Shown piece by piece: positions 24,430 to 32,996 of a stretch of 42,563 bases of DNA. The DNA is taken from IMG/VR virus record IMGVR_UViG_3300048672_000572, positions 1 to 42,563 of that record. One strand, written 5' to 3'. The number at the start of each line of letters is the position of its first letter. Positions within the stretch are counted from its first letter, which is position 1. The position numbers and the translations under genes are program-made. The DNA is from a virus. The notes beneath the pieces are model-generated. The model had not been told where the DNA came from. It did not search any database and was given only the letters and a program-made list of their open reading frames with translations.

Positions 24430-24576
24430 TTATGCCTCTAGTTGTATTGCTGAGTTATCTTCAAATAAAAGTTGATCGCCGGTCTCCATGAGTAGGTTAT
24501 CGACAGCCGGTGCTGGCGCCGAACCAACGACATAGTAATCAAAGTTACCTGTGAATGGGTTAAAATACCACGCCAT
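24430..24576 (-). CDS. Small fibre-linked protein, 48 aa
   Basis: Its ATG directly abuts the upstream TAG, so it is coupled. It starts M-A-W-Y-F-N-P-F-T-G-N-F-D-Y and ends M-E-T-G-D-Q-L-L-F-E-D-N-S-A-I-Q-L-E-A. Phrases of the form E-x-G-D-x-L-L-x-E-D are frequent in phage structural proteins. Tiny, likely virion-associated. Confidence 0.6.
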   Translation of the reverse strand: MAWYFNPFTGNFDYYVVGSAPAPAVDNLLMETGDQLLFEDNSAIQLEA

Positions 24577-24879
24577 CTAAGTCCTCACTACGCTCGTTAT
24601 GCGATTGCTCCCATCATAAGTTATTGTGAGAGTAGCAACTAATGTACCTGATGTACCGCCCTGTTTATAAAGAACTATTTGCGGATCATCATTCGCACTA
24701 TACGATGTAATCTGTATAGTATCGAAGCTAACATTTATCAAAGAACCAGCAATCGTTGACTGAGTAAGCATCCTCCCTGTCGCAGGATCGGCAGTTACGT
24801 TGACCTCATTTGTTGGGTCACTGTAATCAACTGCCAAAATTGTTGTTACCCTATTGGCATCACGGTTTGCATTACTCAT
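24577..24879 (-). CDS. Small beta-rich virion protein, 100 aa
   Basis: Begins M-S-N-A-N-R-D-A-N-R-V-T-T-I, then beta-rich with I-T-Y-D-G-S-N-R-I-T-S-V. The D-A-N-R phrase is shared with 21102. A terminator lies 18 bases upstream and TATAAT six bases before the ATG, leaving no room for an SD. This is the cleanest leaderless case in the window. Confidence 0.65.
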   Translation of the reverse strand: MSNANRDANRVTTILAVDYSDPTNEVNVTADPATGRMLTQSTIAGSLINVSFDTIQITSYSANDDPQIVLYKQGGTSGTLVATLTITYDGSNRITSVVRT

Positions 24880-24885
24880 AGTTTC

Positions 24886-24891
24886 ATTATA
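24886..24891 (-). promoter_or_regulatory. TATAAT (TGn-extended) leaderless promoter behind a terminator
   Basis: Minus strand: terminator hairpin, TTTTTT, ATTGA, TATAAT, six bases, ATG 24879. The -35 position falls inside the hairpin loop. Confidence 0.75.
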
Positions 24892-24896
24892 TCAAT

Positions 24897-24920
24897 AAAA
24901 AAGACCGCTATTATGCGGTC
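24897..24920 (-). terminator. Rho-independent terminator
   Basis: On the minus strand GACCGC, a six-base loop, GCGGTC, then six T. It ends the coat/decoration/25608 transcript. Confidence 0.85.
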
Positions 24921-24942
24921 AATTTTATACAATCTACCTATT

Positions 24943-25608
24943 CTAGTCTAAGAAGACTACTGGTGCCTTGTCTGCGGTAAACGTGGTAGGAGCTGTGATA
25001 GCTGCTACTGTTCCGTGAGTCTGAGAGACTGATCCGGCCCACAGCCCAGATTGGGTGTGTGCGGGTACAGTTCGTAGACGAGCAGTGTTGCCGTTCATGC
25101 TGATACCGACATAGAACAAGCCTGGACCCTTAGCGGCATACGTTGAGGTAAGCGCTAGGGTTTGGATGTTTGCAGCCGTACCAACAGTTGCACCACCACC
25201 AGATACGCTAGTGTTTGCGAGTAGAGCACCGGTGCTGCTATAAAGAGCGCCATATACTTTATCCGTGCCACCAACAGAACCGATGAGGTAGTTGATGTTT
25301 GTAATTGTTTTGTTTGCTGGAATCCAAATAGCAGTCACAAACTGCGTACCATTGGCTGGGGTTGTATCTGTACCGCTAGTAGCGGCAACAGGTTGCCAGT
25401 TAGAGATGCCAGAAGGTGCGCTAATTGGTGTTTGTCCACCAGTACCAGTCGTAATTGTTGTTGGGGCCACCGCTCCGGTGATGTTTGCTCCACCAGATAG
25501 TGTTGTTACGCCAGTTACAGATAGAGTGCTACCAAAAGCAGCAGCCTTATCTGTGTTTAGCCCAGCAAGTTTTACTACTGGAACATATTGTTCAATCTTT
25601 CGTGCCAT
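24943..25608 (-). CDS. Virion surface/fibre-like protein, 221 aa
   Basis: SD AAGGAGAG. N-terminus with K-L-A-G-L-N-T-D-K-A-A-A-F-G-S-T-L-S-V-T-G-V-T-T-L-S-G is a stalk-like beta pattern; the C-terminal domain is beta-rich (V-Y-G-A-L-Y-S-S-T-G-A-L-L-A). It follows the decoration gene and may be a head fibre or capsid-surface adhesin. The function is inferred. Confidence 0.6.
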   Translation of the reverse strand: MARKIEQYVPVVKLAGLNTDKAAAFGSTLSVTGVTTLSGGANITGAVAPTTITTGTGGQTPISAPSGISNWQPVAATSGTDTTPANGTQFVTAIWIPANKTITNINYLIGSVGGTDKVYGALYSSTGALLANTSVSGGGATVGTAANIQTLALTSTYAAKGPGLFYVGISMNGNTARLRTVPAHTQSGLWAGSVSQTHGTVAAITAPTTFTADKAPVVFLD

Positions 25609-25661
25609 GGTTGGCTCTCCTTTTTATGCCCGTAGGCTACAGAGTTTGTGAATGGTGAGAA

Positions 25662-25677
25662 GGGCGGTTGCCCGCCC
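25662..25677 (-). terminator. Possible weak terminator/attenuator hairpin
   Basis: GGGCGG pairs with CCGCCC around a GCAA tetraloop on the minus strand, followed by only TTCTC. It may tune expression between the decoration gene and 25608. Confidence 0.35.
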
Positions 25678-25693
25678 CTCAATGCAGCTAGGC

Positions 25694-26404
25694 CTAGCCT
25701 ATCTTTAGGAACGCAGCTGGGTACTTCGTGTCAACGAAGGTTTCCTGAGCGACACCAACAACCTGGTTGGTAGCCGCAGCAGCGACTTCGACAGCACCAG
25801 CAACGGCATCGGACTGGATAAGCCCGTAACCCTTGGTCGGGGTACCGTCAGCCAATACTGAGCAGGTTCCGTAAGTTTGCAACCATGCGTAGCTACCGCT
25901 TGCAACTGCTACGTTTGCGACACCGACAGCCGTACCGATAGTAGTGCTGTGGGTAACATCCTTGGCAGTGTGCTTGACGAGCGATACCTTGCTAGCGGCA
26001 GATGTAAGAGCAACAATCAGAGGCTCCTCTAGTTTGATGGTCAAACTAGTGCTACCGGTAGCAGCAGGGTGCCCACTGATCTTGTAGTTAATACCTGCGC
26101 CAGTAGAATCGTAAGCTACGAGGTAGCCTTCTGCATACTGGTTCTCTGTGGCATCAGTTGCCCCTAATGTCACGGTAACACTTGTAGCACCGATAGCAGC
26201 GTTAGACGCTACGGCGATATTCGTGTGGTTAGCGGCGATAGCTTCAGCAACAGCTAATTTTCCTGGTGCCAATACGCCACCGGCCTTAGCATAGACAAAG
26301 CGACGGTTATCACTCGTGCGGCCAATAGCACCGAGCTCAACGAGTTGAGTTGTGCTAGTCTCGCGCAGATCCTGGGGGACTAAAGTTCTAATTCCTTCGT
26401 TCAT
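25694..26404 (-). CDS. Probable head decoration protein, 236 aa
   Basis: Directly after the coat gene, with strong SD AAGGAGA. Beta-rich, Ala/Val/Thr-rich, with F-V-Y-A-K-A-G-G-V-L-A-P-G-K-L near residue 40 and V-V-G-V-A-Q-E-T at the end. This matches the look of DUF2190-type and other capsid cement proteins. Identity is by position and composition. Confidence 0.6.
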   Translation of the reverse strand: MNEGIRTLVPQDLRETSTTQLVELGAIGRTSDNRRFVYAKAGGVLAPGKLAVAEAIAANHTNIAVASNAAIGATSVTVTLGATDATENQYAEGYLVAYDSTGAGINYKISGHPAATGSTSLTIKLEEPLIVALTSAASKVSLVKHTAKDVTHSTTIGTAVGVANVAVASGSYAWLQTYGTCSVLADGTPTKGYGLIQSDAVAGAVEVAAAATNQVVGVAQETFVDTKYPAAFLKIG

Positions 26405-26415
26405 ATCATTCTCCT

Positions 26416-27495
26416 TTAGGCCGTTGTGATGCCGGTTAGTTTACCGTTACGACGAGGAGCAGTGTGAATCAGGTTGCCCATCAACAGCAAGAAGCCAATT
26501 TGGCCGTACTGGTTTACTGGATCCATCATCTCGCGGAACTGGAAAGCGCTAGGCATAGGAACGTCTTTGTAGAAACCTTCCGTAACCTTGTTGGTGCTTT
26601 CGATGCTTTTGACGTTAGACTCAAGGCTCTTGAGAGCGTAGAAGCTAAGGTAAGTCTCATTGATCCAGAAGAATGCCTGAGAAGTAGCTTTGTCGTCAGC
26701 AACAACTGGGCGACCACGGTAGCTGATAGCATTAAATCCAGCAGCACCCTTTAGCTCAGCAGCGGGTACGGAAGTACCGCTTGGAGTTCCGCCACTAACC
26801 TTGTTGTAACCGTTAATTTGTGTTGTTGTGTAGAAACCATTTAGTGTTGGAGCAAGAAGACTCTCGAACAATGTCCATACAGCTTTTGTAGTGATAGCAA
26901 TGTCTGGTGACTCACTATCGCTAGATGCTGCTGATACGTTGTCAAACTCTTGGCTTACCAAATCAAGTGTCAATGTACCGCCAGAGGCAGTAACATCACC
27001 GTTGATGAAGGTATTGCTAGATCGAGTCAAGCCAGCGTACGAGCTGGTGCTTGTACCATTGTCGACGATCAAGCCAAGACCATCAAAGTCTTTGTTTAGA
27101 CCAACGCCGTAGAACAAATCTCCAATTGCGTTAGCTGCACTGTTTCGCGCTTCGTCAAGCTTTGCGGCCAATAGGCTCAAAACTTGCTTTTCGCTGTTAC
27201 CGTTTACATCACGTTCGATGCCAGGGACAACTACGCTTTGCTCGAATCCTTTTACATACCATGAACCGGTACGAGTGTTGTTTGTTGTGGCAGTGGAGAA
27301 TGTATCCATGCCGTCGAACGAGCCGCCAGTCGAACTGTTAGCGATCTGCATCGGCTTGTCGATGCGTACGCCGCTCCACTGTTTTGGCGCGTTGAGGACT
27401 CTAGCAGTAAAGACGTTCGAGTTGTTGACTTGGTCAACAAGGCTCGGCAGAATTTGCTGGTAGGTAATGTCCGTAACACGATTTGAAAAAATCAT
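26416..27495 (-). CDS. Major capsid protein, 359 aa
   Basis: Located after portal and scaffold in canonical order, with the decoration gene next. Size fits an HK97-fold coat protein. Visible parts include I-T-Y-Q-Q-I-L-P-S-L-V-D-Q near the N-terminus, an E-loop-like G-S-W-Y-V-K-G-F-E, a helical spine with L-D-E-A-R-N-S-A, and the C-terminal D-P-V-N-Q-Y-G-Q-I-G-F-L-L-L. SD AAGGAAGG; a terminator lies just upstream. Confidence 0.85.
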   Translation of the reverse strand: MIFSNRVTDITYQQILPSLVDQVNNSNVFTARVLNAPKQWSGVRIDKPMQIANSSTGGSFDGMDTFSTATTNNTRTGSWYVKGFEQSVVVPGIERDVNGNSEKQVLSLLAAKLDEARNSAANAIGDLFYGVGLNKDFDGLGLIVDNGTSTSSYAGLTRSSNTFINGDVTASGGTLTLDLVSQEFDNVSAASSDSESPDIAITTKAVWTLFESLLAPTLNGFYTTTQINGYNKVSGGTPSGTSVPAAELKGAAGFNAISYRGRPVVADDKATSQAFFWINETYLSFYALKSLESNVKSIESTNKVTEGFYKDVPMPSAFQFREMMDPVNQYGQIGFLLLMGNLIHTAPRRNGKLTGITTA

Positions 27496-27521
27496 GTGGC
27501 TACCTTCCTTTTTATAGTTAC

Positions 27522-27576
27522 TAAAAAAAGACCACCGAGTTTTGCCGCTTTTTTGGCGACGGACTCTAGTGGTCTC
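27522..27576 (-). terminator. Strong terminator between scaffold and capsid genes
   Basis: Minus strand: long stem with AGACCAC/GTGGTCT at its base, GAGT/ACTC above, and a seven-T run after. Placed upstream of the coat gene it implies that the coat has its own promoter; TATAAA follows it. Confidence 0.8.
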
Positions 27577-27619
27577 TTATATGTAATGTAACAAACTTCT
27601 GCTTATTGTCAACTATCTG

Positions 27620-28546
27620 CTATATTTCGCCCTGAGAATCAAGCATACTGACAAAATCGGTAGCCGACATGTTCCGTGGCATAGTTTTCGGCTTTGGTTG
27701 CTCACCAGCACCATCCTGACCAGAACTTGGCGACATGCTAGCGACAGATTTCTTGCCTTCATTTATTTGTTTTTGGTACTCAGCGAGCTTTTCCTTCGCC
27801 TCGTTCGCTTCAAGCAACGTTAAAGCATGTTCAAAACTCTGGACTCTGTACGTTTTGCCAGCTTTGGCAAGATCGTTGTTGAGCTCATTCATATAATCGA
27901 GAACAGCCTGGGCTCGTTGTTCACCCTTACCATTTGGATTAATAGCTTTCCCATCAAATTTCGGTATTCTACCTGATTCTATAGCGGCATCAATCTCAGA
28001 TCTAAGAGTGTTGTTGTATGACTGTTGCGTAGCGACCTGTTGCTGCTCATTGTAGCTACCGACAAGCTTTTCAGCATTAGCAGACTGCCTGATCATTGCC
28101 TGATCAAACAGTTTCTCCTCTTTTACGGTACGAAACTCAAAGTCGTCCGGCAGTTCCTCTGGCACTTTAACGTCATACTCTTTACCGTCCTTGCCAATCA
28201 CCGTTATAGACTCAAGACCTTCATAAACAAATGTCTCAAGACTGTCTTCTGGATTGAATGCTGGCCTATTGTCAGCTACTTCCGTGTCAGAGTCGTCTTT
28301 TGTATCATCTACTGGCTCATCTTTTGACTTTTCTTCAACTTTCTGGTCATCAGTATTGTCGTCGTCAGCTTTATCATCGGTATTTTGTTCTTTTTGCTCA
28401 TCGGTGGTATCATCAGACACTTTTTGACCATCTTGAACTGGTGCATCAGCAACTGCGTCGTCCTGAGTTGCATCATCAGCAGTCGCATCACTATTTTTTG
28501 CTTCTGTGGCATCAAAAGCTTGCATTGCCTGGGCCTCTAAATCCAT
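27620..28546 (-). CDS. Scaffold protein, 308 aa
   Basis: Very acidic N-terminal half (repeated D-D, E-Q-K, D-D-K-A-D-D-D) with helical C-terminal half and a basic/polar tail ending in M-S-A-T-D-F-V-S-M-L. Position between portal and coat is canonical. SD AGAGGAGAG. Scaffolds direct procapsid assembly and leave before packaging. No protease domain is visible. Confidence 0.8.
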   Translation of the reverse strand: MDLEAQAMQAFDATEAKNSDATADDATQDDAVADAPVQDGQKVSDDTTDEQKEQNTDDKADDDNTDDQKVEEKSKDEPVDDTKDDSDTEVADNRPAFNPEDSLETFVYEGLESITVIGKDGKEYDVKVPEELPDDFEFRTVKEEKLFDQAMIRQSANAEKLVGSYNEQQQVATQQSYNNTLRSEIDAAIESGRIPKFDGKAINPNGKGEQRAQAVLDYMNELNNDLAKAGKTYRVQSFEHALTLLEANEAKEKLAEYQKQINEGKKSVASMSPSSGQDGAGEQPKPKTMPRNMSATDFVSMLDSQGEI

Positions 28547-28559
28547 CGGGCTCTCCTCT

Positions 28560-28579
28560 TTTAGGCTATTATGCCTAAA
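28560..28579. repeat. 7-bp palindromic hairpin upstream of scaffold gene
   Basis: TTTAGGC pairs with GCCTAAA around TATTAT on the plus strand (ATAATA on the minus). It overlaps the portal stop. It may be a small attenuator or part of a promoter. Confidence 0.4.
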
Positions 28580-30620
28580 TTGTAGGTACTTCGCTGGGGT
28601 TTTGCAAGTTTGGACTTTGCGTGAAGTTAGAATTCATGCCTTCTAATCTGGTTGGATTTGGCTGAGGCGGTATTTGCTGCGAATCCTGTTGCCTAGGTTT
28701 ACCGTTCATAGTTACAGGAGGGGCCGGAGGAGCTGGAGGCGGTGGAGCAGCCATCTGTTCTAACTCAGCCCTGCGAGCAAGCGCGTCATTTTCAGCCTGT
28801 ATATGAGCTAACAGCGCCTGTTGCCTATCTGGGCTCGCTTCCATAAACTCATCACCCATCAACTGTTGCTGGTGAGTCTTAATATGCTCTGGCGTGACAT
28901 CACTGCGCGGATCTGTCTCTTGGCCACCCATTATAATCTTGTAATCTATCCAAGCATCACGATCGGAATCATCATTTTTGACATCTTGAGCGAGTAGAGT
29001 TGGGTCAACCTTGTATTTAACAAGTCTTTCATACATCTGACGTGGGTTCGGAAGCCGCAACGCTTCATAGAGGCTTATTGGATCAATCAGGCCAAGTTTT
29101 GCAAGATTCAGGGCAACGGCCTCCATGCGCTCTTTATTCATTGGTAATGTTGAGCCAGCGGTAACACGGACATCTATGCCATCTTCAATATCATCCGCGC
29201 TCATAGAGACAACCATAAAGGTTCCATCTTCATCAACAGCGGTGTACTGTTTGGCATCGGTATAGTACACCTTCATCATCTGGACTAGGTATCTATAATA
29301 CTTGTGCATGAACGAATCTATAGCCCGAACAATAGCATCCTGTCGTCCCATAGCCTGATCCCTGGCCATAATATCTTGACCAAGGGTATTGTTATCGTTC
29401 TGTGATGAGCCCTGTAGCTGCGGTGGTGTGCCTAGAATAGTGTGAACAAGCTGTCTTGAGTCCATCTTGTCTTGCACGACAAATGACGGTAATTGCTGAG
29501 CTGGTATAACACCGTAGGCATTTGCCACGCTATCGCCCTTCACTATAATCGACTGGTTTGGATCTCCCGTAAGATTTTCGGCATCTTCTGGGGTCATGGC
29601 CTCAGACGCAAACACCTTTGTAGGATTAGCCTTATCGGCATTCTCCATGATCTGCCTACCCCTACGATTGAGCATAATCTGAGATTCTAGTGCTTGCTCG
29701 AATGGGGTCGTATAGTCAATCCAGTGTTCGCCATTGTTTATAAAGTTCAATGGTATATACGGCTTGAGCGGATAGTCGAAGAAATTAGAGCGAGCTTCTG
29801 GCTCCTCTTGGTAGTTCCAGTGAGGAGTCTTAGATTTTTCAAGCATCACCTTATTGAAATATGATGCCTTACCCTCCCACGGCTTGTCGTTCTCGTAGTA
29901 GGTGAACCATACCTCATAGTACGTAACCTCTGACTGCAAGCGTTGCTGAGACATGTTAGTGAAGCCAAGATCATCCATGATGGCCTTTTTCTTGCTAGGA
30001 AACTTTGCCAACAAATCTTGTAATGTTTCGGTTATCTGCTCAGCTATAAATCGAGGGTTCTTCCCCATGCCAGCATATTTGTCTACTACAAGCCTCTCCG
30101 GCTTTATGACTCTAGGCACAATATCGCCAGTCAATTTATCAAATTCGAGCTTGACAACACCAATGCGCTTAAGCAATAAATTACGAACCGTTGGATCAAG
30201 CAACCTATTCAGCTCATGTTTCTCAGAATGAGCAAAAAGTGTTTTCTCGAGATCAATAGCAAACTGGCGACTTGCAGTATTGTCATTGCCTGGATATACC
30301 TCAGCCTTTGAAATCCTGTTAGTAACGGTGGCAATAATTGTTTCAGTGCCAACAAAAAGTTGATTCTCCTGGTATGGAATATTGTGATCGTACAACTTTC
30401 GTGGATCGTAATGCTTGCCGAGATACATTTTGTCATTATTCTCTCGGACTGATCGCAGATTGTGAGATTTCGGATCATTCCAATAGTCCTCGGCAGACTT
30501 TATAGATTTAGACAGATTGCCGATGAGCTCTTGATCAGGTATAGATAAATCCAACAGGGGAACAACGTCAGTTTGCCCAGTGTCTTTTGGGGAATCTACC
30601 TCGTTATCAAATATATTCAT
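28575..30620 (-). CDS. Portal protein, 681 aa
   Basis: N-terminal region has Y-W-N-D-P-K-S-H-N-L-R, then Y-Q-E-N-Q-L-F-V-G-T-E-T-I-I-A-T-V-T-N-R-I, a core I-K-P-E-R-L-V-V-D-K-Y, and the conserved long C-terminal helical part (T-L-P-M-N-K-E-R-M-E-A). Size fits P22/T7-like portals. The portal forms the dodecameric DNA gate at one capsid vertex. No SD; TATAAT is exactly six bases before ATG. Confidence 0.88.
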   Translation of the reverse strand: MNIFDNEVDSPKDTGQTDVVPLLDLSIPDQELIGNLSKSIKSAEDYWNDPKSHNLRSVRENNDKMYLGKHYDPRKLYDHNIPYQENQLFVGTETIIATVTNRISKAEVYPGNDNTASRQFAIDLEKTLFAHSEKHELNRLLDPTVRNLLLKRIGVVKLEFDKLTGDIVPRVIKPERLVVDKYAGMGKNPRFIAEQITETLQDLLAKFPSKKKAIMDDLGFTNMSQQRLQSEVTYYEVWFTYYENDKPWEGKASYFNKVMLEKSKTPHWNYQEEPEARSNFFDYPLKPYIPLNFINNGEHWIDYTTPFEQALESQIMLNRRGRQIMENADKANPTKVFASEAMTPEDAENLTGDPNQSIIVKGDSVANAYGVIPAQQLPSFVVQDKMDSRQLVHTILGTPPQLQGSSQNDNNTLGQDIMARDQAMGRQDAIVRAIDSFMHKYYRYLVQMMKVYYTDAKQYTAVDEDGTFMVVSMSADDIEDGIDVRVTAGSTLPMNKERMEAVALNLAKLGLIDPISLYEALRLPNPRQMYERLVKYKVDPTLLAQDVKNDDSDRDAWIDYKIIMGGQETDPRSDVTPEHIKTHQQQLMGDEFMEASPDRQQALLAHIQAENDALARRAELEQMAAPPPPAPPAPPVTMNGKPRQQDSQQIPPQPNPTRLEGMNSNFTQSPNLQNPSEVPTI

Positions 30621-30626
30621 ACTCTA

Positions 30627-30632
30627 ATTATA
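30627..30632 (-). promoter_or_regulatory. TATAAT leaderless promoter of portal gene
   Basis: Minus strand TATAAT, TAGAGT, ATG (30620), in the gap between the zinc protein and the portal. Confidence 0.6.
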
Positions 30633-30643
30633 CGGCACAGAGA

Positions 30644-30865
30644 TTAGCTAAAAAATGCACGATAGAATGTATTGCAACGAGAACATTTATGTTCAACCAT
30701 AGTTGTACCATTGTCAAGTTGCGTCAGGGGTGAACCGGTAGAATTGAAAATCATAACAACGAGTTTGTTGACTTTAAACATCAACCCACCACAGCGAACA
30801 CAGCGGTGCTCAACCGTGCGAGGTATATTGTCCTTGTTGAAATAGATAGATATATACTCTTCCAC
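30644..30865 (-). CDS. Com-like zinc-finger protein, 73 aa
   Basis: GTG start overlapping the terL TAG by one base. C22/C25 (R-C-V-R-C-G-G-L-M-F-K-V) and C61/C64 (H-K-C-S-R-C-N-T-F) form a two-CxxC zinc site like phage Mu Com, a translational activator. It sits between terL and portal. The Com link is by pattern; no mom-type gene is seen here. Confidence 0.7.
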   Translation of the reverse strand: MEEYISIYFNKDNIPRTVEHRCVRCGGLMFKVNKLVVMIFNSTGSPLTQLDNGTTMVEHKCSRCNTFYRAFFS

Positions 30866-32529
30866 TATTTATAAAACCAGTCCTTGCTCTTCTTGGTACT
30901 CTCTTTAACTATTTTACCAAGATCTATATGAAATCCCTCCATCTTATTAGTGTAAGGGTTGGTTATGAAACCGCTCTTGGTTTTGCCTGGCGCATTTGGA
31001 GTTATGATCATACCAGATCCTTGCATCACCTTAGTCAAAGCAATACGCCAATATATAAGAGCATGTAGCAAATGATCTGGCTTGCCCTCCTTCACTGCCC
31101 ACTTGGACTTGCTCATGCCAAAGCCATCATCCTCGGTGACACGATAGGTATTGGTGGCATGATAAATAAACTCATCCATATCATGCGGATTTATACGGAA
31201 TTTAATATCCTTGTTCTGGATCTCCATCACTACATGATCAATAATCTTGGTACGATCAGCATGAACCACCCCTTTATGATCACCATCAAGCCAACGTATG
31301 ATACCCATATTCTTCTTGTCTTGGATATAGAAATTTATAAACACCCGCCCAGGGTACTTCTTAGCTAGTTTCCTTGGGATCGTCTGATCAGGGTTGGCAT
31401 CTATAACCCACGCGCGACAGTTATTGGCTAAGAATATAGCTTCCAGACTCTCCCAATCCATTGAGTCACCATACCGCACAACGCCATTCGCATTACCAAG
31501 CACATAGTGCTTCTTTAGCCCAACATCGGTGCCCATAACCATATCATCGTACTCAATGAGAATAGGCGCACAAGCATTTAATATAACCTGCCTGTCCAAC
31601 ATCATGTCACTTGCTTGATAGGGCAAACCTAGCACAAAGTTATAAAAGAAAGCTGGGTTGTTCTCATACCTCTTCTCAATAATGTAGCTCGCAGGAACCC
31701 ACGGAGCCATCATCTGGTTGATCCAATACCCTTTACGAGCCCTCGCCCTGTACTTCGCAATCCACTCACCATTGATACGGTCGTCAATAGACAATTCCTT
31801 GTGACACTTGCCGCAAGCATATATAGACAACTCCTCATTCACATAATGCGAGTGGTAATACTGATCCTCCTCATAATGCATAAATGACCGGTGCCTACAA
31901 TGATGACACCGCACAAACCAATGATGCTGCGTAGACTTCTCATACAACTCATGCACACCAAACCCAGGAATAGAAGGATTACTAAATCGCCAACGCCAAC
32001 CCCAATCACTCGCCTGTAAGCGACTATCATATGTCTGGAGCACCTTTAAATCAGTGCAACGATCAAGCTCATCAATAATCAGAGCATCGGCAGATAAAGA
32101 AATAGCCTCACGCTCACTAAAAGCCCCACGATAATAGATAAACCTATCGCCAACCTGTTTCAAACTAACAGAGTCTTTGCTAACAATATCAGATATAGCA
32201 GGATTAGAACTTATAAGCGAATCCACCTTTGGAATCACAAAGTCCTTCACGACATTGTTAGTGGGCAACACATAAATAACATTCATCTTCATATACTTCG
32301 CCAACCAAATAACCTTGATTATAGAAGCAACAGACAAGCCCACTTGAGCAGACTTCATCCATACAATATCTGGATGCATATCAGCCATGATGTCTATAAG
32401 AAAACGATGCCGCTCAAACTCCAAAGGCTTCTGGTTCTCAGTCACAAAGCCATTCAGCAGAGCCCACGCAATAGGCGTTGCTGCCTTTAACTGTGCAACC
32501 ATTTCTTCACTGAGCATACTGTCATCCAT
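30865..32529 (-). CDS. terL: Terminase large subunit (GpA-like), 554 aa
   Basis: Packaging motor ATPase plus headful nuclease. Walker A variant K59-S-A-Q-V-G-L-S, Walker B L-I-I-D-E-L-D (150-156). A zinc site at C208/C211 and C239/C242 is characteristic of lambda GpA-type terminases. The nuclease aspartates are G-T-D335-V-G, V-I-D377-A-N and a later D485-H-L-L-H. ATG 32529 is preferred; the frame can be extended to GTG 32574, but the extra 15 residues look non-native. Neither start has an SD. Confidence 0.9.
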   Translation of the reverse strand: MDDSMLSEEMVAQLKAATPIAWALLNGFVTENQKPLEFERHRFLIDIMADMHPDIVWMKSAQVGLSVASIIKVIWLAKYMKMNVIYVLPTNNVVKDFVIPKVDSLISSNPAISDIVSKDSVSLKQVGDRFIYYRGAFSEREAISLSADALIIDELDRCTDLKVLQTYDSRLQASDWGWRWRFSNPSIPGFGVHELYEKSTQHHWFVRCHHCRHRSFMHYEEDQYYHSHYVNEELSIYACGKCHKELSIDDRINGEWIAKYRARARKGYWINQMMAPWVPASYIIEKRYENNPAFFYNFVLGLPYQASDMMLDRQVILNACAPILIEYDDMVMGTDVGLKKHYVLGNANGVVRYGDSMDWESLEAIFLANNCRAWVIDANPDQTIPRKLAKKYPGRVFINFYIQDKKNMGIIRWLDGDHKGVVHADRTKIIDHVVMEIQNKDIKFRINPHDMDEFIYHATNTYRVTEDDGFGMSKSKWAVKEGKPDHLLHALIYWRIALTKVMQGSGMIITPNAPGKTKSGFITNPYTNKMEGFHIDLGKIVKESTKKSKDWFYK

Positions 32530-32619
32530 AGATGAGCCTATAGTAACAGTAATGTAGAATATGCAACAGTCCACCAGTTATAATGACTGCAAAACACGTA
32601 AAACCACTGCTTGACAAAC

Positions 32620-32648
32620 TTGACATGGTTGGGTCATACTCCTATTTA
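32620..32648 (+). promoter_or_regulatory. Possible plus-strand promoter between terL and terS
   Basis: TTGACA (32620-32625), a 17-base spacer, TATTTA (32643-32648); a second TTGACA at 32611. It faces the terminator at 32691, so it would give a short RNA. Confidence 0.45.
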
Positions 32649-32690
32649 GAATGATACGGGTGGTAGTGTAACGAGGAGGGTGGAGTTTAC

Positions 32691-32720
32691 AAAAGGGCTA
32701 TAGCAGCTCTTTTATTTTTA
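32691..32720 (+). terminator. Rho-independent terminator
   Basis: AAAAGGGCT (32691-32699) pairs with AGCTCTTTT (32705-32713) around a five-base loop, then ATTTTTAT. Partly two-way: it could also end leftward terS transcripts. Confidence 0.65.
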
Positions 32721-32996
32721 TACACTAAGCACAAGCAGGTCTTTTTAATTTTAGAAAAAATTTTGAGTTTGGAGTCCTATAGTATCTAACACTACGCAAT
32801 TACAGAAGGTTCGTTTTTCCCTGCGTTGTACACGATACATCATTGCTATTGCATAACATATACATACATCTGTCAACGCTATAGGTAGCGTATACCTCTT
32901 TGTGTGCTATGCATGTATGGATCTACCCCTGTTGCGTATGTCTGAAAATGTATATTGTGCGACATAGCAATTATGCATCATGCATATATATATGTA

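Larger units (their letters stand above)
32530..32996. other. terL-terS intergenic region, AT-rich
   Basis: About 470 bases. It holds a plus-strand promoter-terminator pair (see 32620 and 32691), then an AT-rich tract (32720-33000) with ATGCAT-type palindromes. No convincing gene in either strand. The packaging site could lie here or in terS. Confidence 0.5.

Noticed and set aside
28025-28327. 100-codon plus-strand ORF opposite the scaffold gene
   Set aside because: Antisense of an acidic, biased gene; no SD or family pattern.
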